The translations under genes were made by a program, and so were the position numbers. A stretch of DNA of 33,691 bases from Acidobacteriota bacterium (GTDB taxonomy: Bacteria > Acidobacteriota > Terriglobia > Bryobacterales > Bryobacteraceae), in the NCBI GenBank assembly GCA_005808475.1, contig SYLY01000367.1, positions 1 to 33,691 on the forward strand. Reading direction: 5' to 3'. Positions 22,662 through 29,430 of the stretch are shown here, piece by piece. Every line of letters begins with the position of its first letter. The stretch's first letter is position 1. The notes below the pieces were generated by a model. It was not told the origin of the DNA. It was given only the letters and a program-made list of their open reading frames with translations, and searched no databases.

Positions 22662-23293
22662 AACGCTGGTTCGTGGCGGCGGGATTGGCGGCGGCCGTCG
22701 CGGCGGTGCTGTTCGCATGGTCCGACCGGCGCATCCGCGAGAGTTCGCGCGATCGCATTTTCGACCGGTTGGAAGATGTCCCCGAGCGGCCCGTGGGACT
22801 GGTGCTTGGCACGGCGGCCAAGGTGGCGGACGGGCGGGACAACCTGTTCTTTCGATACCGCGTCCGGGCGGCGGCCGAACTGTTTCGCGCGGGCAAGATC
22901 CGCTACCTGCTGGTGAGCGGGGACAACGGACGCGCGTCGTACGACGAGACAGCGGACATGCGCGACGCGCTGATGGCGCTGGGCGTTCCGGCGGAGGCCA
23001 TCTATCGCGATCACGCGGGGTTTCGCACGCTCGACTCGGTGATCCGCTGCAAGCGCGTCTTCGGCCAGGAGGCGGTGACCATCGTTTCGCAGCGGTTCCA
23101 CAACGAGCGGGCGTTGTACATCGCGCGGAGCGAGGGGATGGACGCGGTCGCCTACTGCGCGCGGGACGTTTCCGTGCGTGCGTCGCCGCTGACTTACGTG
23201 CGGGAATATTTCGCGCGGGCGATGGCGTTGTGCGACGTCCACTTGCTGCGGCGGCCGCCGAGGTATCTGGGCGAGCGGGTGCGGATCGGCTGA
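22658..23293 (+). CDS. SanA/YdcF-like DUF218 membrane-anchored protein
   Basis: A 211-residue protein with one N-terminal membrane helix (WFVAAGLAAAVAAVLFAW) and a DUF218 domain outside the cytosol: PVGLVLGTAAKVADGRDNLFFRYRVRAAAELFRAGKIRYLLVSGDNG, ETADMRDALMALGVPAEAIYRDHAGFRTLDSVIRCKRVFG, VTIVSQRFHNERALYIAR. The Gly/Asp/Arg pattern is that of SanA, linked in enterobacteria to envelope barrier function and vancomycin exclusion at high temperature. The biochemical activity is unknown. GTG start at 22658 overlaps the upstream TGA (GTGA). It is the last gene of the hemQ operon; the next gene converges after 4 bp. Confidence 0.87.
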   Translation: MKRWFVAAGLAAAVAAVLFAWSDRRIRESSRDRIFDRLEDVPERPVGLVLGTAAKVADGRDNLFFRYRVRAAAELFRAGKIRYLLVSGDNGRASYDETADMRDALMALGVPAEAIYRDHAGFRTLDSVIRCKRVFGQEAVTIVSQRFHNERALYIARSEGMDAVAYCARDVSVRASPLTYVREYFARAMALCDVHLLRRPPRYLGERVRIG

Positions 23294-23297
23294 GCGC

Positions 23298-24491
23298 TCA
23301 CGCGCGGTCGAAGTCCGGGACCTTCAGCCTTTCCCCGCCGCGCATCGCCGACTGGTGGGCCACCAGCCCTGGCGCCATCATCGCCAGCGCCTTGTAGATA
23401 TCGACAAAGGGCTCGCGATCCTCGACCAGCGCGTTGACGAATTCCGCCGAGAGAAACACGTGCGAGCCGCCGTGGCCCGAAGCGTGGCGCATCGATTCGG
23501 GGATCATCGGGTCCTTCAGGTAATCGGGGTACTTCACGGGCTTGGCGCCCTTCAGCCGCTCCGACCAGAGATCGCCGTGCCTGCCCGCGTTCGCCATGTA
23601 CAGTGTGCCGTTCGAACCGTACCAGTTGGCGCGCTCGCCGTCTTCGCCAACCAGCCAGAATACATTGCAGCGAACCATGTGGCCGCGATCGGTCTCCATC
23701 AGCGCGGATTCGTTCCAGAAGGGGTTCTGGTACCGGTTCTCCGTGAGGTATGGATGCCGCGTTCCCCATCCGAGCGCGGAAACGGATTTGATACGTTCGT
23801 TCGTCACGCCCACGACGAAGCCGGTACAGTGCGTCGGATAGTGCATCGGCGCCAGACCCCATCGCCACGATTTGGATCCGTCCGGCTCGTAGAAGCGCGA
23901 CTTCTTGTCCTCCACCAGGGCGGCCAAGTCGCCGCGATCGTGATAGTAGCTGATCTCCGAATAGAAGATCTCTCCGATCGCGCCGGAGTCGTTCAAGCCG
24001 CGGGCATGGATGCAGCCGGGGCGGTAGACGCTGGTCTCGCCCATCATGTAGCGAAGTCCGGTCTTCTCCTTGATCTCCTTCAGCCGGGCTGCCTCCTCGA
24101 GCGATTGGCAGATGGGCACGGCGCAGTAGACGTGGAGCCCACGGCGCATGCAGGCCTCGACATGGCGCGCGTGGTCGATGGCGCCGGAGAAGATCGCGAC
24201 CGCATCGAGGCGCCGTTCCCGGGCGAGCATCTCGTCGAGGGATGCGTAGGCGGTGTCGCAGCGGTAGACCTGCTGGAGCTTGGCCCGGCGGTCCTCGCGT
24301 AAGTCGGTAACGGCGGTGACCGTGCAGTTCGGGTGCTCGTGGAAGGAGAACTGCGCCCCGAATCCGCCGCCCACGACGCCCATGCGGATCTTCTTTTCGC
24401 TTGACGGAGCGGGACGGCCGGCCTGGAAGGCGGCGAGTTGCGGCGCGAGCAAAGCGGCGCCGGTCGCATGGAGTAGGTCTCTTCTGCGCAT
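23298..24491 (-). CDS. Gfo/Idh/MocA-family oxidoreductase with Tat signal
   Basis: A 397-residue protein starting MRRRDLLHATGAALLAPQLAAF, a twin-arginine signal, so it is likely exported with NAD(P) bound. The Rossmann domain has RMGVVGGGFGAQFSFHEHPNCTVTAVTDL; the catalytic part has LHVYCAVPICQSLEEAARLKEIKEKTGLRYMMGET (the Lys of the usual EKP motif is replaced: CAVPICQS) and HYPTHCTGFVVGV with His residues. Family members oxidise or reduce sugars and inositols; glycosidase activity is known in some. The substrate is unknown. The start at 24491 is set by the Tat motif and lies 5 nt after the SDR stop, in the same operon. Confidence 0.9.
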   Translation of the reverse strand: MRRRDLLHATGAALLAPQLAAFQAGRPAPSSEKKIRMGVVGGGFGAQFSFHEHPNCTVTAVTDLREDRRAKLQQVYRCDTAYASLDEMLARERRLDAVAIFSGAIDHARHVEACMRRGLHVYCAVPICQSLEEAARLKEIKEKTGLRYMMGETSVYRPGCIHARGLNDSGAIGEIFYSEISYYHDRGDLAALVEDKKSRFYEPDGSKSWRWGLAPMHYPTHCTGFVVGVTNERIKSVSALGWGTRHPYLTENRYQNPFWNESALMETDRGHMVRCNVFWLVGEDGERANWYGSNGTLYMANAGRHGDLWSERLKGAKPVKYPDYLKDPMIPESMRHASGHGGSHVFLSAEFVNALVEDREPFVDIYKALAMMAPGLVAHQSAMRGGERLKVPDFDRA

Positions 24492-24496
24492 CGATT

Positions 24497-25273
24497 TCAC
24501 GCTTTCTCCTGCATCCGCCGGATCACCCACGGCGCCACGCGGCGCGGCGTCAGGCGATGCAGATTCACCAGCACGTTGTTCCAAAGTCCGCACACATGCA
24601 CCGGCTTGCCCGCCATCGCCGCCCGGTACACCTGCTCGGCCACCGACGCGGCGGAGGGCAGCTTTCGCCGGAACAGCTTGGACGGTCCGAGGTCGGCGTT
24701 CTCGACGAATCGCGACTCGGTCGGTCCCGGACACACGCAGGTCGCCGTCACGCCCGTGCCACCGAGTTCGTTCGCCAGCGCCTCGGTGAAGTGCAGCACG
24801 TACGCTTTCGACGCGTAGTAGACCGCCATCAGCGGCCCCGGCTGGAACGCCGCCGTCGACGCGATGTTGCAGATTCGCCCGTTTCCGCGCTCGATCATCG
24901 GCCGCAGGAATCGCTTGCTCAGTTCGGTGAGGGCCGCCACGTTCACTTGCAACAGCGAGAGTTCCTTGTCGAGACTCGTCTCCCGGAAGTGGCCCCACAG
25001 CCCGAACCCCGCGTTGTTCACCAGCACGTCGATCCGCCAGCCGGCCGCGGTCACCCGTTCGAAAAGCAGCCGGGCGCCGTCCTTGGAAGCCAGGTCCACG
25101 GCAAACGTCTCCGCGCGGCCACCGTAGTCCGCGCGAATCCGCGCCGCCGCTTCATCCAGGCGCGCCTGATCGCGAGCCGCCAGCGCCACGTCGAAACCGT
25201 TGCGCGCGAACACCCGCGCTATCTCGAGCCCGATGCCGCTCGACGCTCCCGTGACCAGCACGGCCCCCTTCAT
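24497..25273 (-). CDS. Short-chain dehydrogenase/reductase (classical SDR)
   Basis: A 258-residue cytosolic NAD(P)(H) oxidoreductase. LVTGASSGIGLEIARVF gives the TGxxxGxG cofactor loop (about residues 8-15), DVLVNNAGFGLWG the NNAG motif, NIASTAAFQPG the catalytic Ser, and VYYASKAYVL the YxxxK (Tyr152, Lys156). CVCPGPTESRF is the usual PG motif. The C-terminal LHRLTPRRVAPWVIRRMQ resembles SDRs of the DltE/YqjQ kind. Substrate unknown. The ATG overlaps the beta-lactamase stop (ATGA) and the Gfo/Idh gene follows after 5 nt. Confidence 0.94.
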   Translation of the reverse strand: MKGAVLVTGASSGIGLEIARVFARNGFDVALAARDQARLDEAAARIRADYGGRAETFAVDLASKDGARLLFERVTAAGWRIDVLVNNAGFGLWGHFRETSLDKELSLLQVNVAALTELSKRFLRPMIERGNGRICNIASTAAFQPGPLMAVYYASKAYVLHFTEALANELGGTGVTATCVCPGPTESRFVENADLGPSKLFRRKLPSAASVAEQVYRAAMAGKPVHVCGLWNNVLVNLHRLTPRRVAPWVIRRMQEKA

Positions 25274-26190
25274 TGCGCCAACCCCTTCAACAAATGCCCG
25301 GTGATTTCCGAGATCAGCTTGTTGCCCGGATTGTCCGGGGACCAGTCCGTCCGCTTCATTCCATCGACCGTGACCGACACAGCTAGCCTTCCCTTCGTGG
25401 TGTAGACGATCCCGGCGTCGCTGCGTAGCGCGTCCAGGGCTCCGGACTTGCTGGCCACGTCCAGCCTCCAGGCGCGGCCGATCCCGTCACGGTACTGCTG
25501 GCGCTTCAGGATGCGGATCATTTCCGCCGACGAGTCCGCGCTCACTGCCTGGCCGAGTTCGATCTTCTCGAGCAGCGCCACCATGTCGCGAGGAGTGGAA
25601 TAGCCGATGCCGTACTTCTTATTCTCCTCGATCAAGCCCGCCTGGCTCCAGCCGTCCGGTTCCTTCAACGCGTTGCGGTCGCCCATGATCTTGCGCAGGC
25701 ACCGGGTGTTGGCGATCGCCAGCTTGTCGAGCTGTTCGTTGACGTAGTCGGCGCCGAAGCGGTCGATCAGCAGGTTGGTTGCGGTGTTGTCGCTCACCAC
25801 GATCATCAGGCGCATCAGGTCGCGGATGGGGATCGCGAGTCCGTCCGACATCTCGCGGATCACTCCGGATCCGGAGACCCTGGCGGCCTCGGTGAGCGCG
25901 ATCGTATCTGTCCACCGCGCCTTGCCGTCCTCCACGGCCTGAAATACCGCGATCATCACAGGCAATTTGATCGTGCTGGCGGTTCGAACCCGTTCGTCCG
26001 CGCGGTGCGAGAATGAGCGCCCGGTATCGAGATTTTTCGCGTAAATACCCACGGAGGCGGGGAAGGCCGTAACCGCGCGACGGACCTTGACCGCCATATC
26101 AGTTTCGCCGGATGCCTGGGCGAGCGCCGCTAAACAGAAGTAGACGAATCCTGACGAGCGCAACAACAGCCGGTGATCGTAGCGTATCAT
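25270..26190 (-). CDS. Class A beta-lactamase-like serine hydrolase
   Basis: A 306-residue exported protein (hydrophobic SGFVYFCLAALAQAS signal). The serine active site is complete in three motifs: STIK (Ser72, Lys75), SDN (133-135) and KSG (247-249, in place of the usual KTG). The omega loop (about 165-200) lacks a clear ExxLN; the nearest is LIEENKKYGIGYSTPRDM, three residues shorter than in TEM-type enzymes, and no Glu stands four before the Asn. Penicillin hydrolysis is therefore uncertain; it may be a slow or different serine hydrolase. It is the first gene of an operon with the SDR and Gfo/Idh genes. Its ATG is only 18 bp from the divergent Fur-family start. Confidence 0.86.
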   Translation of the reverse strand: MIRYDHRLLLRSSGFVYFCLAALAQASGETDMAVKVRRAVTAFPASVGIYAKNLDTGRSFSHRADERVRTASTIKLPVMIAVFQAVEDGKARWTDTIALTEAARVSGSGVIREMSDGLAIPIRDLMRLMIVVSDNTATNLLIDRFGADYVNEQLDKLAIANTRCLRKIMGDRNALKEPDGWSQAGLIEENKKYGIGYSTPRDMVALLEKIELGQAVSADSSAEMIRILKRQQYRDGIGRAWRLDVASKSGALDALRSDAGIVYTTKGRLAVSVTVDGMKRTDWSPDNPGNKLISEITGHLLKGLAQ

Positions 26191-26208
26191 TAATTTGGGG
26201 GGCTAGTA
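26185..26208 (+). promoter_or_regulatory. Shared control region of the beta-lactamase-like and Fur-family genes
   Basis: Only 18 bp separate the two start codons. TATCAT (26185-26190) could be the forward -10, and GGGGGG (26197-26202) a ribosome site for the Fur-family gene. TATCATTAAT is AT-rich in a GC-rich setting and lies across the beta-lactamase start codon, so a Fur-type repressor binding there would affect both genes. No perfect Fur or PerR box is visible. Confidence 0.4.
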
Positions 26209-26619
26209 ATGAAGAATTCAGGTCTGGCGGATGGGAACGGCGCATCCGTTCGAAGCACGCGCCAGAAGACCGCGATTAGAAACGCCTTCGAGTCGGCCAA
26301 CCGGCCGCTCGGCGCACCCGAAGTTTTGGCGTTGGCAACCAGGGAGGCGGCCGGACTCGGCATCGCCACAGTGTACCGTAACATCAAGGCGCTTCTCGGC
26401 GACGGATGGCTGATTCCGGTGGACCTGCCGGGCGAGGCTCCGCGATACGAGAAGTCCGGCAAAGCGCGGCATCATCACTTCCACTGCAAGTCTTGTGGGA
26501 AGGTGTTCGATGTCGGTTTGTGCGAGGTGAAGACCGCCAAGGTTCTGCCTCGCGGCTTCCGCCTGGCGGGTCACCAGACGCTACTGTTCGGAACCTGCGG
26601 CGCCTGCGCCAAGGCCTGA
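26209..26619 (+). CDS. Fur-family metal- or peroxide-responsive regulator
   Basis: A 136-residue protein. N-terminal winged helix: STRQKTAIRNAFESANRPLGAPEVLALA and GIATVYRNIKALLGDGWL, the latter the Fur recognition helix. Regulatory domain: RYEKSGKARHHHFHCKSCGKVFDV with the His-rich metal site and first CxxC, and FGTCGACAKA with the second CxxC for structural zinc. The metal sensed (Fe, Zn, Mn or peroxide) cannot be told by eye. It is divergent from the beta-lactamase operon, which it may regulate. The 3' end overlaps the convergent SRPBCC gene by 39 bp. Confidence 0.92.
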   Translation: MKNSGLADGNGASVRSTRQKTAIRNAFESANRPLGAPEVLALATREAAGLGIATVYRNIKALLGDGWLIPVDLPGEAPRYEKSGKARHHHFHCKSCGKVFDVGLCEVKTAKVLPRGFRLAGHQTLLFGTCGACAKA

Positions 26620-27372
26620 GACCACTTCGTCCGCGTACGCAGTCAGCGCGGCGTGAATCGTGTCCCGCCGCGACGCGGCTTCTCCGAAGAGGATGGCAAC
26701 GGCGGTCAACACGGAAGCGCCACCGCAACTCTCGGCGAAGATCGATACGAGCGCGTTCGAGCCTTTGGCGCCAATGCAGAGATAGCCGGGTCTCGGGCTG
26801 CGCGCCACGATGCCATCGAACCCGGTTCCACCCAGCACCACGCGGCATGGCGCACCCTCGATGGGATCGCCCGGCAGACCCGCGGCTTCGCGCGCGCGGA
26901 GCCACAGATCCGGCTGGCTCGCCTGCGACATGCGCAACACCGTGACGTTGGCGGCGGATTCGCCGGGGTGATGCTCCAGCCCGTACCGGAGCATCGCGAG
27001 AAACGTATGCCACCCGCCGGACGTGGACTCGTACTCGGTGTCAAACGACGCCTCGGCGCCGAAGCCCGAGTGCACCAGACGCAGACGCGTCGAGCCGCCC
27101 TCGCCCTCGAGAACGATCTCCACAACGCGGGGCCGCCCGCCGTGGTCCTCGGTCCAGGCGAATCGCTTGCCCGCCTCCCAAACCGTGATCGGCGCTTTGC
27201 CTTCCATCCCCTGACCCCAGCTCAGGAATACGCTGCCGCCTTCGCCGGGCTCGACGCGCACTTCCGGCGCGAACCACCGCATCAAGCCCTCGGCCTCGGT
27301 GATCGCCTTCCAAACCAGGTCGCCGGGGGCGGCGATCTCGATTTCGATGTCGTGTTTTCGTTCTTCGCTCAT
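26581..27372 (-). CDS. SRPBCC (AHSA1-like) domain protein
   Basis: A 263-residue cytosolic protein. The first ~140 residues are an AHSA1/SRPBCC ligand-binding fold (DIEIEIAAPGDLVWKAITEAEGLMRWFAPEVRVEPGEGGSVFLSW, KRFAWTEDH, LRLVHSGFG, GWHTFLAMLRYGLEHHPG). The remaining ~120 residues form a second, less clear domain (CRVVLGGTGFDGIV, LCIGAKGSNALVSIF) that may be another SRPBCC-like unit. AHSA1 genes often pair with ArsR regulators, as here: the ArsR gene ends 2 nt upstream of this ATG. The ligand is unknown. The 3' end overlaps the Fur-family gene on the other strand. Confidence 0.86.
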   Translation of the reverse strand: MSEERKHDIEIEIAAPGDLVWKAITEAEGLMRWFAPEVRVEPGEGGSVFLSWGQGMEGKAPITVWEAGKRFAWTEDHGGRPRVVEIVLEGEGGSTRLRLVHSGFGAEASFDTEYESTSGGWHTFLAMLRYGLEHHPGESAANVTVLRMSQASQPDLWLRAREAAGLPGDPIEGAPCRVVLGGTGFDGIVARSPRPGYLCIGAKGSNALVSIFAESCGGASVLTAVAILFGEAASRRDTIHAALTAYADEVVSGLGAGAAGSEQ

Positions 27373-27374
27373 GG

Positions 27375-27992
27375 CTACTCCAGTACGGCGCTGTCCACGC
27401 CGTCGTCCTCGTTCTTGGTGATGACCGGATACGCGCCGATCAGGAATCGAAAGGCGCGGCCGTCCGGCGCGGCCTCCTCGTGGTATTTGGCCGCCAGCCG
27501 CGCCACGGTCTCCGTTAGCTCCTCCGCGAACCGGTGGCGGTCGGCCGCCGAACGGAAGCGCACATCCGTCTCGACCGTCAGAGTCGCCAGCCGCTTTTCC
27601 GCCTTACGCGCGCGGATGGCGAGCACCGCCACGTCTCGAATCAGGCGCGCCGCCGCCGCCACCAGATAGGACGCGGAGAAGCGGTCGCGCCGCTCTTCGG
27701 GGCCGGTCCCCAGCGCTCCCAATGCCTCCGGGCTGACCAGGTAGGTTCGCGCGGTGGCGCGCACGATCCGCTCGTTGCAGTTTCCCTTGCGGCGCTCCTC
27801 CACGAATTCGACCAAGCCGTGCCGCTCGAGTTCACGCAGGTGGTAGTTGACCTGCTGGCGGGGCAAACCTGCCTCCCGCGCGATCCCCGCGGCCGAGTTC
27901 GGCTCACGAAGCCTCTCGAGCAGGCGCAAGCGGACCGGCTGGAGAACGGCGGAAGCGGACTCGGGATCGCGAAGGACCCGCACGGCGAGCAT
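27375..27992 (-). CDS. ArsR-like winged-helix transcriptional regulator
   Basis: A 205-residue regulator: the first ~85 residues form an ArsR-type winged helix (VRLRLLERLREPNSAAGIAREAGLPRQQVNYHLRELERHGLVEFVEERRKGNCNERIVRATA), followed by a helical C-terminal part with no recognised motif (FSASYLVAAAARLIRDVAVLAIRA). No Cys metal site is seen on helix alpha-3, so it is probably not a metal sensor. The ATG at 27992 is preferred to a TTG at 28013 because a promoter (TTGACA, 17 nt, TCCAAT) ends 5 nt before it. A perfect palindrome overlaps that -35. It is co-transcribed with the SRPBCC gene after 2 nt. Confidence 0.88.
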   Translation of the reverse strand: MLAVRVLRDPESASAVLQPVRLRLLERLREPNSAAGIAREAGLPRQQVNYHLRELERHGLVEFVEERRKGNCNERIVRATARTYLVSPEALGALGTGPEERRDRFSASYLVAAAARLIRDVAVLAIRARKAEKRLATLTVETDVRFRSAADRHRFAEELTETVARLAAKYHEEAAPDGRAFRFLIGAYPVITKNEDDGVDSAVLE

Positions 27993-27997
27993 GGTCC

Positions 27998-28026
27998 ATT
28001 GGATCACCGACAAATTAATTTGTCAA
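27998..28026 (-). promoter_or_regulatory. ArsR-gene promoter with a 16-bp palindromic operator
   Basis: On the reverse strand, TTGACA (28026-28021) is a perfect -35, then 17 nt, then TCCAAT (28003-27998), 5 nt before the ATG. GACAAATTAATTTGTC (28009-28024) is a perfect 16-bp palindrome that overlaps the -35 and the stop codon of the mlaF-like gene. Its place and symmetry suit autorepression by the ArsR-type protein. The transcript would be leaderless. Confidence 0.7.
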
Positions 28027-28778
28027 GAAATTTGCACTCGATCCATCGCCATGAATTCCCGAATGTGCGGATGCTCCGCCTGGTCGAGCCCGGAGACCGG
28101 CCCGAAGTAGATGACCCGCCCGTCGTGGAGGAACACCACGCGATCCGCCACCAGCCGCATCAAGTCGAGATCGTGGGTCACCACCACGCTCGTCAATCGA
28201 AGCTGGCTCTTCAGGCGCAGCATCAGGCGGCCCAGATGATCCGACATGATCGGGTCGACCATGGTCGTCGGCTCGTCGTACAGAATGCATTCCGGCTGCG
28301 CGGCGAGCGCCCGGGCGATCGCGACCGCCCGTTTGTACCCGGTTGACAGATCCGCGGGATAGCTGTCGATGTGCTCTTCGAGGTCGACCATTCGAAGCAG
28401 TCCGCTGACGATCTCGTCGCGGTTCTTCTCGCTGTAGTCCTCGCGCAACTCGAGCGAGAACAGGATGTTCTCCCCAACCGTGAGCGAATCGAAGAGCGCG
28501 CCGGACTGGAACACCATGGTCACTTTCCTGCGGATCCGGCGGAGTTCGGCCTCCTCCGCCTCCGTGATATCGGTGTGGGCGACGATGACGCGGCCTTTGT
28601 CAGGCTTGAGAAATCCCATGATGTGCCCAAGCGACACGGACTTCCCGACGCCGCTACGGCCGATGATGGCCACGGTTTCGCCCGCGCGGACTTCGAAATT
28701 CACGTCGACTAAAACGGGCCTGTCGAACGTCTTACAGACGTCGCGGAATTCGATATAGCTCGGATACCGTTCAGCCAC
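28023..28778 (-). CDS. mlaF: ABC transporter ATPase, MlaF/Ttg2A-like
   Basis: A 251-residue ATPase of the phospholipid-trafficking Mla type. Walker A GRSGVGKS (about 40-47), MVFQSGALFDSLTVGENILFSL (the Q-loop phrase that typifies MlaF), signature LSTGYKRAVAIARAL (instead of the usual LSGGM), Walker B ECILYDEPT, H-loop VVVTHDL. No mlaE permease or mlaD MCE gene is in the window, so it is a separated component here. It probably works with an MlaE-type permease encoded elsewhere. The ATG overlaps the mobA 3' end by 8 bp. The stop overlaps the ArsR operator. Confidence 0.87.
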   Translation of the reverse strand: MAERYPSYIEFRDVCKTFDRPVLVDVNFEVRAGETVAIIGRSGVGKSVSLGHIMGFLKPDKGRVIVAHTDITEAEEAELRRIRRKVTMVFQSGALFDSLTVGENILFSLELREDYSEKNRDEIVSGLLRMVDLEEHIDSYPADLSTGYKRAVAIARALAAQPECILYDEPTTMVDPIMSDHLGRLMLRLKSQLRLTSVVVTHDLDLMRLVADRVVFLHDGRVIYFGPVSGLDQAEHPHIREFMAMDRVQIS

Positions 28779-29334
28779 GGTATCGCGCCCAATCTTCCGG
28801 GGTGTTGACGTTGGTCACGCTTTCTTGATTATGGATAGGAAAATGAAGAACTTGCAAGCCCTCGAGGGCGGCGGTGATCTTGTTTTGGTCGCGATCGAGG
28901 GCGGCGGAGACCGCCGCAAGGCATCGCGAGTGGTAGACCGCGCAGAGCGGCTCGGGGTATCCAGAGGGCGAAACCGGGAGCAGGCAGTCGGCTTGGGATT
29001 CGATGGCGGCCCCCAGAATTCGGGCAAGGAACTCCGCGCGAAGGCCGGGCATATCCACCGCGACGATCAGATTCCACTCGGCGGCGCGCAACTCGAGCGC
29101 GGTCTCGATTCCGGCGAGGGGGCCCCTGCCGGAGCGGCGATCGGCAATCACGGGCCATCCGGCGCCCCCGTAGCGGTCCGCTGGGCCGATGATCGTGACC
29201 GGTCCCGCCGCGGCGGCGGCGTGGCGCGCCACTTGCTCCAGCAGCGTCAGACCGCCGATTTCGAGGGCTGCCTTGTCACTGCCCATGCGGGTACTCCGCC
29301 CGCCGGCAAGGATGAAGCCAGCGGTCTTCAGCAC
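28771..29334 (-). CDS. mobA: Molybdenum cofactor guanylyltransferase
   Basis: MobA joins GMP to molybdopterin to make the bis-MGD cofactor. The 187-residue protein has FILAGGRSTRMGSDKAAL (nucleotide-binding loop), VIADRRSGRGPLAGIETAL, LIVAVDMPGLRAEFL (metal-binding Asp), YPEPLCAVYHSRCL and NVNTPEDWARY near the C-terminus. The length is normal. It overlaps the mlaF-like gene by 8 bp and heads a reverse-strand group. Related CTP/GTP-transferases such as MocA-type share the fold, but the NVNTPED ending favours MobA. No molybdoenzyme is in the window. Confidence 0.93.
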   Translation of the reverse strand: MLKTAGFILAGGRSTRMGSDKAALEIGGLTLLEQVARHAAAAAGPVTIIGPADRYGGAGWPVIADRRSGRGPLAGIETALELRAAEWNLIVAVDMPGLRAEFLARILGAAIESQADCLLPVSPSGYPEPLCAVYHSRCLAAVSAALDRDQNKITAALEGLQVLHFPIHNQESVTNVNTPEDWARYRG

Positions 29335-29385
29335 GCCCCCCCCCTCCGGCGAGGGATCAAAAGCGGGGTCAAGGAGAGTTTTCGA

Positions 29386-29414
29386 TTGAAAAATAAGCCA
29401 CTTGTCGCTAGAAT
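29386..29414 (+). promoter_or_regulatory. Promoter of the lytic transglycosylase/amidase genes
   Basis: TTGAAA (29386-29391), an exact 17-nt spacer and TAGAAT (29409-29414) form the best forward sigma-70-like promoter in the window. The leader would be about 9-10 nt to the ATG at 29431. Confidence 0.65.
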
Positions 29415-29430
29415 CGGAATCGGAGTCCCT

